Below, piece by piece: positions 49,401 to 59,321 of a DNA stretch of 64,000 nt. This stretch comes from Coniella vitis (Eukaryota > Ascomycota > Sordariomycetes > Diaporthales > Schizoparmaceae). Position 1 is the first letter of the stretch, and each line of letters starts with the position of its first letter. Location of the stretch: positions 1,984,001 to 2,048,000 of the forward strand of contig WUJK01000003.1 of NCBI GenBank assembly GCA_011317545.1, read 5' to 3'. The notes beneath the pieces are model-generated. The model saw only the letters and a list, made by a program, of their open reading frames with translations, was not told the origin of the DNA and made no database searches. The position numbers were made by a program, and so were the translations under genes.

Positions 49401-51923
49401 GCGGCTGCGAGACTGCTGTTCGCGCTCGGCAATGCGCCGTGCGTGGTAGTACTGGTTTGCTGCTTCCTGGATGTGATCGGCTGTGCGAGTAGAAGAGCGG
49501 CCACGCTCTTCTTCCTCGTGGTGATGCCAGTGAGAGTGCTCTGTAGCAGCAATGGCTGCTGCCATGGCAGCCTCGGGGATGGGAGCGGTGGAATGTCTTG
49601 CCTCTTTGTAGATGTGCCGGGCCTCTTGTTCCTCTTCGTCCATGTGGCTGTGCCGGCTGCTGCTGCTTTGCCCTGGTGCCGGCGAGGGTGATGGTGTGAC
49701 GTCAATGATCATGGGCGAGGATGCCCTCAGCGCTTCGCTATGCGACTGGAACGACTCATCAGGCACTTGGTATTGAAACACATCAAAATCCTCCGGTGGC
49801 TCATGTTCCCTCCTCCTCGAGTCCTCGCCGCGGCCCTCTCGGGCATATTCAACATCATTTTGATGCCGTCTTGGTTCGTCAGACCGTCGACTATATCTAG
49901 ACGATTTACTGCGCCTTATCCTGTCACGCTCGTCTTCAACACGGGGATCCGCATCAGCCACAATGAATGTATGGTCGTCTTCAGGCAGCTCTCTAGGCTG
50001 GCCACCGCTGTCCCGCTTCGAGTCACGCTTCCGCTGTTCACGCGCCTTATCGGTCCGCCCCAGCGCACGCTCGAGTCTCTCAATCTCTTTCAACAGCGCG
50101 AGCTCCTGAACTGTGTTGGCGTCATCCAATTTGGTTCCGTCCGCACGCTTGTCTTCGTGGCCATACCGCTCGGCCCGCCCGTGGCCGACTTCCTCGAGCT
50201 CTTTTTCTTTGGTCTTCTTACGACCCGCAAGCAAGGCCGCGCCGAGTGCTGCAACGCCTGCGCCGACCAGGGCCGTCTCGACAAACGTCGGATTGTCCTT
50301 GAATGACTCATGGTGGCGTACTTCTTTTTCTAGAGAAGGTTCCGAAGGCTCGGCATGGTCTCGAAGACGCTCTTCCTCAAACATGCGGCTGGGTACTGGC
50401 ACAATGGGCACAGGTGCTTGGATAGGAATTGGCTCTGGGCGAGGCGACGCAAACGATAATGCAGAATATGCTGTTGATTGCTGTTGGCTGTGGTGGTATT
50501 GCTGTTGTTGTTGTTGAGCAGACATCGGGGAAGGAGAGCTGCGGGCAGCCTCGACTAGGTTGGGATCCGAGGTCGACAAGGGAAACACTCGCTGCATAGG
50601 CCTTGCTTCGAGCGAGGCGCTTTCTGTCGAGCCTGCATACTTGACACCAAGAGGACCAGGTGCTATGTGGGAATCCCCGCCATCTTTGAAGCCACAGGGG
50701 GTGTTGACAAAGTCATGGAGTGAATTGGAAGGACCAAACAGCTTCGGGTCCACGGCGGTCGACTTCCTTGCTTCGTACTCGCGCGGATCTGGTGATGGGG
50801 CGTTTCTACCGCCCATCGAGGACGAGACAGGCTGAGGCGTCTGCAGCTCAGTATGGCCATAGGCGAGCGCAGAATTCGAGTCGCTCTCGATACTACTATC
50901 ATCCTCCTCGTCGGACGCTGACTCCCAGTCCTCCCAATCAGACGGATCCTCGCGACGGTGACGGTGGTGAAGGTCTGATACCGTGGCCGCGTTCCTCTGG
51001 TTGGAGCCTTCGATGGCACTGTTGCTCTCCCGATGATACCGCTCCCACACTCCAGCGGCAGCCATCAAGTGCGATGGCGTCCTTTTGCCTGATGCACGGA
51101 GATCCTCGCGATTCTGCTTCCTGGCCACCTCGGCGAGCTTTCGTCCAATCTCGAGTATTTCCTCGTCTGTTTGTCGTCTTTGCAGCGTTGCGGGTCTGCC
51201 ATCTGATGTTTGCCTCCGGTTGCCCGCCGTCGTTGCGGAAGCAGCACCACTACCATGACTGCGATTCCCACCACTCCGGGTCTTGTTTTTCCTGAGGAAT
51301 CCCATGCCATATGCCATGTCCGAATTGACACTACTCGACGATGAGTTGTTGCCGAAGCCGAAGATGGTGGGCTTGGCCTTTCTGGGTTTGCGCCGCCCAC
51401 TGCCGCGGCGCCGTGGCCTGTGTTCAGACGGCGTCTGGAAAAAAGCCCTAATGACCCCGCCAGAACGTCGGTAACTCGGGTACCATCGTGAAATATCCAG
51501 GTAAGAGGAGGACGAGGACGAGCCATTCGACGACGAGTATAGGCGCTCAGAGCTCGACCCAGAACCGCGGCGATGCTTTGGACGGTGCGGTCGGTTGAGG
51601 TCTGCGGGGATGGGCACCGGCATAGACCGAGTTGACGGCAGATTCGGCGTGTGGTCATTGCTGCGCATCGAGATGGGTGCAAGGTCGTCTGGGTGTTGGT
51701 GTTCGGGTCGTGGAGAGGAAGACGGCTGCCGCTGCTCGTGGCTCGCGTAGGGGGAATCTGGCGCGCTCGTGGTACTCGGTACCACGGCTGCGTACTCGCC
51801 ACGCTGGTCGAGGATGGAGCAAGCAGCGTCGTCGTTGACCACGGACTGTCCTCTCGAGTCTCGCCGAGCCTTGCGCCTGCGCCGGGAGCTCTCGGGGCTC
51901 CGGCGGCGAGGATGGCTCATCAT
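31428..51923 (-). CDS. LAH: Leashin-like giant Woronin-body tether ('involucrin repeat protein')
   Basis: Predicted peripheral tether linking Woronin bodies to the hyphal cortex/septal pore; the role is known for leashin in Neurospora and Aspergillus and inferred here. Minus-strand exons 51923-35126 (16.8 kb, uninterrupted), 34972-34823, 34619-33049 and 32933-31428 give about 6,674 residues. The start MMSHPRRRSPESSRRRRKAR (51923) has a good context; the frame is open 84 codons further upstream. Conserved N-terminal features are DISRWYPSYRRSGG at 143-156 and FGNNSSSSSVNSDMAYG at 190-206. The middle is acidic, Glu/Pro/Ser/Val-rich and repetitive, a PEVK-like spacer. Exon 4 (residues 6174-6674) carries a coiled coil and a conserved YFDHRCQQLCSHVQQWVLRF / IWEFVFTRYLFGMDREQRQK domain. 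The exon 2 donor may be GTAAGA (34822) or GTAATG (34828), a two-residue difference. Confidence 0.85.
41424..41648 (-). repeat. 15-bp tandem array (5-residue PVE repeat) inside the leashin gene
   Basis: Fifteen contiguous 15-bp units close to CTCGACAGGCAGGCT on the plus strand, read on the minus strand as pentapeptides of the type LPVES / LPVEG. Units vary at silent and conservative positions (GHPVE, RYPVE, NLPVE). The period is a multiple of three, so copy-number change keeps frame. Confidence 0.95.
42100..42620 (-). repeat. Divergent ~100-150-bp repeats in the leashin spacer
   Basis: On the minus strand the frame repeats the pattern GETxTD...AAEQxT...EP about three times, and LDHxAxIQPxIxEPVVDEP twice. 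Copies are diverged but clearly related. They sit directly beside the denser EPSVLE array. Confidence 0.75.
42619..42966 (-). repeat. Higher-order EPSVLE / EAAV(H/Y)EP repeat array in the leashin gene
   Basis: A 15-bp subunit (near CGAGGACAGAAGGCT on the plus strand) is organised in units of about 57-60 bp. The protein reads as alternating EPSVLE, EAAVHEPMD and EPSILE segments. Near-identity between units indicates recent duplication or conversion. Confidence 0.9.
44620..45375 (-). repeat. ~130-bp repeats (about five copies) in the leashin gene
   Basis: The minus-strand frame repeats a block of the form EAPERAVYNPEVDELIKES, then PLPLDESRAYVESE, then (V/A)SPSEPI(D/A). A shorter variant (EAPDQPALPFEESRAHIESE) alternates with it. 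Copies are 80-95% identical by eye and in frame. Confidence 0.9.
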
Positions 51924-53931
51924 CTTGACATGGACGGATAGAAACGTTGGCGCGTTGCTGGCATCAGGTGGATACGGTTGCTGGCGAGGCTTCGTTGTGG
52001 TGTGATCGTGTTGTATATTGGGTTGTATGTTTAGAATGGATACTCGTCGGTGAGGATGTTGCGACAAGTTGCGGAAAGCAACGTTCAGTGTGGCGATGGC
52101 GTACGGGCCTGTGGGGTGTACGACTGAAAGTACTGAACCAAACAATAAACAAAGCGCATTCCCAAGAGCATACAACGCAGCGAGTACATAGTATCACGAG
52201 CAAACCCCCAGGACTGCCTAGGATATCTTTCTGGTGGAGCAAAAAGAAGGCTGGGGTGGCCGGGCGGTGGCAGGGTGGCAGGATGGCAGGGTGGCACCCT
52301 CAAGGCCAGCTGGGCCTGCTACATAGTACATCGTAGGCGAAGCTCTGGCGCTCTGGCGACCTGAGCAAACCCTAGCCCAGCCCGGCCGAATCCCAGCAGG
52401 TCAAAGCTTAGTTGCCCGTGCAGGTGGCTGGTCCTGACCTTAACACCGGGCGCTAAAACATCAGACCAACCACCAAGCGGCCACTGTGCCCCCAACCAAC
52501 TGATGCGCGGAGGGACAACTAGAGACACCCTGCTCTATACGATGCATGGCAAGTATACTGCATAGCATAGCTGCAGGTCGCTTTGCCGAGACCCAATGGG
52601 TATAAATGAGGCGAAGATGGCCTTGCACCGACGCGCCAAATGTCAAAGTGCCAGGGACCAACCCGATCTCGTGGCTTATGTATATGAAGCAGACTGACTG
52701 TTGAGAAAATACAAACCCGCCGTCCGCAAAATCTGTGATATGTAGTCCAGAAAATGTTCAAGATTTTGATCAGTTATGTTTAGATTCACCATCTGCTATA
52801 CTATGTATACAGCAGCCCCGTATCTCTCGGGAAACGGCACCTGTAGTTTCTACATGTCTACCACCTAGGTATGTAATAGGTAATAATGGTTGATGGACAT
52901 CGTGTGCCTAAATTCAGTTTATGTAATCAAAGTACCCAGGCCTTTGACTAGCTAGGTTAGGCTGCTAGACAGACCGCTGGGGTCCAACGTGGCCCTGAGA
53001 ATCAAATAAGAATAGTCTACATAGTACTGTGTACGGCCCGCTCCGGCTGTTCTGTCGTCAATCTTGCAAAGCAAGGAAGACCAGAAATGCCCCCTGTCTG
53101 TCAGTTCAATCTATTTTAGTAGTTGTAAGGTTTAGAACCTCGCGCTTTACTATACATACTATGTATTGCCCGCAGAACTTGGCGCAAAACAATCCGCATC
53201 CTATCATTGGTTCCTGGAATTCATGAGGGTTCAAAAGACAAAGACTCAGCTGTAAAATCGTGGCATTCTCAGAATGACCCTCAATTTAACATCAATGATT
53301 CCGGAAAAACCGAAAAGAAATGCGCGTGTTCAGAAGGTGTACTATGTAACAGAGTCCCGCAGGCCTAGTGCCAGTGATTTTGACTGTTGTTGGATCATTT
53401 TCCAGTTGCCGCCGTTGGTCAGCTTCTTTCTAGCGCCTAATAAACCTGGCCTCTTTTTCGTGACACGTTTAATTACAAGTCCTGATGTCCTTTGTATTCT
53501 CCTTGGACACCAAAATATACAATTGGTCCTTCTCCCATCTTGTTTCATTCACACTTTTCCTGTCCAATGAAAGCCTAATAAGCACCCATCATTCGGATTT
53601 TGCGCAGAGATTCGGCGGGAGAGAATTCAAATGTTATTGCGTGTTGATTCGACAAATAGATCCAGGAGGCATATAATATAACCACAAAAAATAATAAGAC
53701 GTTCAATCTTAAACTATAAAGACGCCCAAACTCCTTGAGTGTGTGTGTCATGTGTGAATTTTCCCTTGCCCGGACGCCTTGACCCGGACGCCTAAACCCG
53801 TCGCGTAATTCGATCGAAGCTCGATTTCCAGATGGACGCTATTAGAGAGCGTCGTCTGGTCAAAAGTCCCTCGCGGAGAGGAACGAAGACCAAGAGTATA
53901 TACTACAAGTGCACTTTTCACACAAAACATA
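51924..53931. other. Intergenic region between the leashin and SAM-HMG genes
   Basis: About 2 kb, holding the leashin promoter and the 3' region of the HMG gene. The first 250 bases remain open in the leashin frame, but without conserved features. Motif copies lie at 52185-52193, 52320-52328, 52799-52807, 53018-53026, 53157-53165 and 53340-53348. A plus-strand TATAAAT at 52601 has no gene after it. No coding region is supported. Confidence 0.5.
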
Positions 53932-56211
53932 TTATGCCAATCGACGGTCTGCTATCTTGTCGGCCTGCAACAGGGCGCTAATTCCGTCCAGCCCCGTTTC
54001 GCCCTTCCTGCTGGGCTGTGGTGCGGGTAACGACACTGGACTGAAACCCAGTGGTGGAGCCGTAACGGAAGGCAAGCTTGGTCTACTTTCATGGTAGCTC
54101 ACTGGAAAACCAGGCCGGGTAGGTGGAACAGCAGAGATGTGTTTAGAGGCTGGAGGATGGCCGTGGTAGTAGCCTGCTAGCACAACAATTAGTGGCATGG
54201 AAACAAAAGAAAGACACAATTCTTTTGAGTATTCAATGCTTACCACTGTTGACGTGCGGCAGTGTGTGACCGGCTGTTCCTGGATCACTGGGATGGCGCT
54301 CTGGAAGAGGAGCGAATGGTGGTAATGCCCTGTCATCTGGAGACATCGACCGATACATAGAAGAAGCCATGCCGAAGGACTGGTCAGAAGGGGTGAACTG
54401 CTTACCACCCGTCAAAAGGGCATGGATTGGCATGGGACCTTCGACAGGGGTCCTAGGATAGCTGTTGTACGAGCTTCCAGAAGACAGGCTCCCAGCTGAT
54501 GATTGTTCTTGCTTCAACGAAGGAGGTCGTGATTCATAGGCCGACATCGGTGTACTCGAGGGGCTTCCGGTAAGACGCCCAATCGGCAGCATTGACGTAC
54601 TGGGTGCTGGTGCTTCGGCGGGATGGTGGGCACTGCTCTGAGCAGGGCGCCCGTCAAACATGTCTGAAAAGGAAGGCAAGTGGCGGTGGGAAGCTGTCGT
54701 GTCATGATGCGCTGCGTCCGAGTATCGAGGACCTCTTCGCGCGGACAAGGTGAGAGGTTGGGACGAGCTATCCCTGGGGCTGACGGCGAAGCTGGGCGAG
54801 TGCTCCCGAAGGCGCTCGAAATAGTCAGTGTTGGGCGAGGCCATCGTGGAATCCTCGCCAGGAGTTCGCTGGGACGCAGACACAACGGATGGGGCATAGT
54901 AGGACTCCCCGTTCGACACAAGCGAGTCAATCCGGTGCCGTCTTGCTGGCGGCTCGTCTCCAAGGCTTCCACTCCTCCCGTTGCATGAGATGTGGCCTGG
55001 TATGCCGTTGAGCTCTCCGCCAGCTGGTCCAGAGAGTCTAACCCTCTTGGTACTTTCTTTATCTGTTGTGACATGTGTAAGTCATGAGCGTAACAGGAGA
55101 CGAGTTGGCTAAAAGAGTGAACAGGGGCGCGCACCGTGCGAGTGAGTTGCATGCTTGGCTTTAAATTCCTGTAGGTACTGCATGTACTTCTTGTATTCGG
55201 GCGTCTTCTTGTACTGGGCAAGATCGTGATTGTACTTTTCCTTGGCACTTTGCGCCTGGCGCTCATATGGCTCTTTTTCAGTCTGAGTCAAACCTTGCCA
55301 GTTCTCTCCAACGAGCTTGGCGATCTCCGTAAAGGTCAGGTTTTGACCCTTGAGGTCTTCCCGCATTTCTAGAAACAACGGATGGTGTCAATACTGTTGG
55401 AGCTATTGCATAGCACTGAGACGCTGGGGAGAGCGTGCACGGGATAGTCACAGATTGACAGTATTACTAATAGGAGGCGGCGGCGGACTTACTATTGGAG
55501 AATAAAACATATGCAGAAGGGGGCCGTTCGGGTGCATTTTCGTCCGGCTTTAACGACGTGTTAGTCAAATGGTTTCCTGGTATACCACAACAAAGACAGA
55601 ATATCTCCTTTCTGGGATAGAAATGTTGCTTTGTGCTAGACCACTACCGTTTGGCGTGCACGTTCTCACCCTGACCCGGGAGGGCCTCCCTCCCCCAAAA
55701 GGACTTCCTCACCTTTGGATGCCGCCGATATTTTCGCTTCTGCACAACCGGTGTTACGCCCTCCTGGCTGTGAGTCGCTGAACTCGCAAGCGTGTCCGGC
55801 CGGTGCACGTCATTGCGGGTTTCTTCGACGGTTGGTCGAGTTGGCGAAACAAGGGTGGCGGTAGGCGCTATGCCTCTCGCATTGGCGATCCGCCTTTGCA
55901 GTTTCTGATCATCCGTGTCAGTATCGATACGATACACCACACAGCCCACGCGGCCGTTCGCAACGACAAACTTACCCGTCGGTGGCCAAGTTTCACACCA
56001 AGCGCATCTCTGAACCAAGGACAATTATTAGCATGAACACGTTTTTTAAGCATTGGACGCTTTGGCCAGGGTGACGGCCAACAAATACTCACAAGTCCGA
56101 TTCGGTAATGTCCAAAATCGTGTCCCACGAGTCGAAGCCCTGAGCTACAAAGGCATCGAGATACTGCGTGATCCCTAACTCCCCAAAGATACCCGCGAGT
56201 CTCGAAGACAT
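53932..56211 (-). CDS. SAM-domain plus HMG-box DNA-binding protein
   Basis: Predicted nuclear transcriptional regulator. Seven minus-strand exons (56211-56093, 56009-55976, 55904-55713, 55547-55493, 55368-55135, 55062-54244, 54176-53932) give about 565 residues. Residues 1-60 form a SAM domain (LGELGITQYLDAFVAQGFDS ... TESDLDALGVKLGHRRKLQRRIA), rebuilt across three exons, one of 34 nt. After a short linker comes KRKYRRHPKPDENAPERPPS, then an HMG box at about 121-190 (AYVLFSNKMREDLKG ... GENWQGLTQTEKEPYERQAQ ... YKKYMQYLQEF). The rest is Ser/Pro-rich and disordered, a likely regulatory region, with an Arg-rich RVRL and ARRHR stretch after the box. HMG proteins of this kind control mating and development in Podospora and Aspergillus; this gene's targets are unknown. 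The last acceptor is a tandem TAGCAG, so one Ala is optional. Confidence 0.88.
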
Positions 56212-57529
56212 GCAGACGACTTGTACACGGCCGTGTGTGGGGTAAAGGTTTTATGCAAGTCGGTTGTTCGACGGCTCCTGGGCTCGTCTCGAACTCCTCT
56301 GCCTGCACCGCGCAAGCCTAGCCGGGAGTCGACTCGCTCTCCAAACGAGTTCTGCGTCAGACTACACGCTGCGGCTGCCCCGCGAATAGCCCGATAGATC
56401 AAGGGACAAATGACACTTCTTCGAAGACCTCTGCCTAGGCCAATGCAGATGCTCACGTTATGGCGAGTGAGCTGCCCTAAAAGAGGGAGCGGTCGGACAG
56501 TCGTGAGATTGTTGCGACCGGAGGTTGTGATGATTGTGCTCGATTCGCAATGTCCGGCAAAACCCAGTTACATGCATGAACAACTCGGTCGTTTGCGGTG
56601 GTAGATGCCCAAAGAAGAAAAAAAAAAAAAAAGGCGAGAAAGTTGTCAGTCAGGCTGCCAAACCACGTCTCAAGCAGTCGTAGCAGAGCGTATTCAGTTC
56701 AGAATCTTTCAGCGCCCTGATGAAGGTCGTGATTTGGGCGGCGGTGGTAATGGTGGTGGTAATGGCGGCGGCGGCGGCAGCGGTTGAGCAGGTGGAGGCG
56801 AGTAGGCATACCAGTTCTTTGAAGAGAAGCAGTTGGCTGTGCCAGCCGATGAATGGGTGTCGGCGGAATGGGGATCTTTGAAGTGCAGCAGTAGTAGTTT
56901 AGACTCGGGTGGATCAACAAGAGTCTCGTTGACTGGCTGGAACCCGGGAGGGTGGCCAAGTGAAAAACAGCTCGAGCTGAAGCCGCGAGATATGGGCAAG
57001 AGTGAACTGCGCGTCTACACCAAAACCCCAAGAGGCCTTCCCCGCCGGCGCAACTTGGGCCTCGCGTGTGTGTGTATGTACTTGCTGGCCTTGGGTGCTG
57101 CGGCGTGGCTCACGTACCGTACAACCGAGTGCAAGACTGCCAGGGCCTCGCACCTTTGCCAAACGGACCAAGGATCTTCTCCAAGTTCGTGAAGCTCCCT
57201 GCTTTTTGGGGGGCGCGGGAACCTAGGCCTGTGGGGACTGGGAACGGACAGATCAGGGCCAGAAGGAAGCTTGTGGAGCAGAGGAAAGCGATGAGGTTGA
57301 GCCGGGCAGATCAAGTGCAAATAGGGCGATGGAGGTTACCGGGAATTATGTCACGTCTCACAAGGGGGGTGCGGATTGGAGTCGTCGCTGGGCGCTCGTC
57401 AGGAAAAAGTGCAGATACGGTCCGGCACGGGGGTGCCATGTGCGTGTGTGCCTCGTCGAAATTCTGGAAGATGGCCGTCGACGGAGGTGAATGGGCCTAA
57501 TAGCCGCGCTTCGAAGAGCGGTTCTCCTG

Positions 57530-57565
57530 GGTCGGTCTTGGTTGGGTCGGTCTTGGTTGGGTCGA
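57530..57565. repeat. Short tandem duplication (16-bp unit)
   Basis: GTCGGTCTTGGTTGGG is present twice in direct succession, followed by GTCG. No coding context. Confidence 0.8.
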
Positions 57566-58181
57566 TGACAAGAAGAGACAAGACCTTCTTCAAGCTAGGG
57601 CAAGCCGGCTCGGCGCAAGCAAGAACATGCCCATGCGCAAGGGCAACCGATTCGTGCAGCAACAGCTGGTGAATGGGCGGTACTGCGGTTCGGTTGGGGT
57701 TGGGTGCTTGCTCCGGGATGGGGAGCCGCAAACACGGGTTGATTTTTTTTCCCTATATTTTTTGGGTTTGGGAGGAGGCGGCTGCTGGTGCTGGTTGTGC
57801 TTGGAAGGAGAGGAACGATATGTCGTAGTACTATGTAGCGGGCTCTCCACCTTGGCACTTTGCGTGTGGTCGATGCGCCAACAATGTCGACCAACTTAAC
57901 AGCGCGCGCCCAGGCATTGGAAAGCCCAGGCCAGCCGGGATTGGAGACGTACTATGGTGGAAGGGGTGGCCCATCGCGATCCTGCGCAGGAAAATTGGAC
58001 GACTAGGTACGGCCAAGAAAGCTACCAGGGGCGGGTTACGCTTGACCTAAAGAGGCAGTATCTGGGAGTCTTGGCGCTCGACGCCCGGCCAGCCATCCTC
58101 GCCCACTTGTAACGGCCTTCCTTGGTGACGGGATCAACGAGCTAGCCTGTCTCGAGAGGCGTTCTGGTCGACCGAGTATTG

Positions 58182-58229
58182 AACAGACAGACAGACAAGA
58201 CAGACAGACAGAGAGAGACAGACACACAC
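58182..58229. repeat. CAGA-type microsatellite
   Basis: (ACAG)n tract with AGAGAG and ACACAC interruptions in intergenic DNA. Likely length-variable. Confidence 0.85.
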
Positions 58230-59160
58230 GAACCGAACAGCAAAGGCATACAAGCAAACAGCGACAGTGGAAGCCAGCCACTGGATTGAGGAAGAGAAAA
58301 GAGATACTTGGCTATATGCTGGAAATTGTACGGTGCTGTTTCTTGCATTGTGTTGCGCTGTGTTGCGTTGTGCTATGCTGCGGTTGGCCGTTAGAGCAAA
58401 GTGTGACTACTGGCCTTGGAATGCCTACCATACCTATTGTTTGCTGTCCGATGGGCTGCCCTCTCGTTCCCAGACGTACATAGGGACCTATCGCAGCCCC
58501 TATCATCATTACTATCGTCATCAGGCATTTGAAGTGCTTCTCGCACGTCGCGCTAGGCCCTAGCGAGACGTTGGGAATTGTGGAAAGGCCGTCGTCATGG
58601 CCTCGGTCCTTGAAGAAATGGCCTGCCTCGAGATGCCCCTGCAGCCAGTTGCCAGCGCAATTAGCATGTTATTTGGCCCAGTATACTTTATAACTTGACT
58701 TGACGGTGCTAGCTGATGCCTATCGAGACTTGAATCATTGCAGAAAAGAGTGTTCCAGCGGTCGAGAGGTTCCAAAAGCCGCGCAGGCCATCGCAGCGTC
58801 GAGCGAGGAGAAGAGCTGAGGCGAGGGGCAGAGCGCGCGTGGGTAACGGCCGCTGGCACAGCCGTCTGTTTGCTCGCTGGAGATGACCCTGAGTTTTTGG
58901 TGGTGTTGGACGTTTCGACACGGGCTCCTCCACCCAGCCCAGGCGGAATGATGATATACCTGCTCCACGCATCAGGGTCGAGAAGGGCGTGTGACGTCGC
59001 GGATACCTGGCAGTGACCCAAAGCATGGCAAAGTGGGCAACAAAGCACGCTTTTTGCCAGATCTCGATCCACGGCCGGCGTCCAGCCAGGGCGCAAGAAA
59101 ACGTATGATGGAGCTGGGATTGCGGTGGTGAGCCATGGGATTGGTGATGAACCATTGCTG

Positions 59161-59200
59161 GGCTCGCTGGCTGGCTGGCTGCTGGCTGGCTGCTGGCTTG
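59161..59200. repeat. GGCT/GGCTGCT microsatellite
   Basis: GGCTGGCTGGCT followed by two GCTGGCTG units, resembling the tract near 22030. Intergenic. Confidence 0.8.
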
Positions 59201-59305
59201 TCCTGATGCCGCTGGGCTAAGGATGGGGTTCTGAGGGCGGCTTTGACGTCGTTGTCTATCTCAAGCGGAGGTTCAGTTCTCTACATTGGTAGTCCTCCAT
59301 CCACG

Positions 59306-59321
59306 TACTATGTACTATGTA
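59306..59321. repeat. Overlapping pair of the TACTATGTA motif
   Basis: TACTATGTACTATGTA: two copies overlapping by two bases, the reverse complement of the arrangement at 22075-22090. Confidence 0.85.

Noticed and set aside
35073..52175. Using the full 5,700-codon frame as the protein
   Set aside because: The last codons before 35073 run into an intron (donor at 35125), and the first 84 codons precede the better start at 51923; conserved exons continue to 31428.
56699..57192. Gly- and Pro-rich frames on both strands
   Set aside because: Produced by a GGTGGT/GGCGGC simple repeat; no start context, splice signals or domain.
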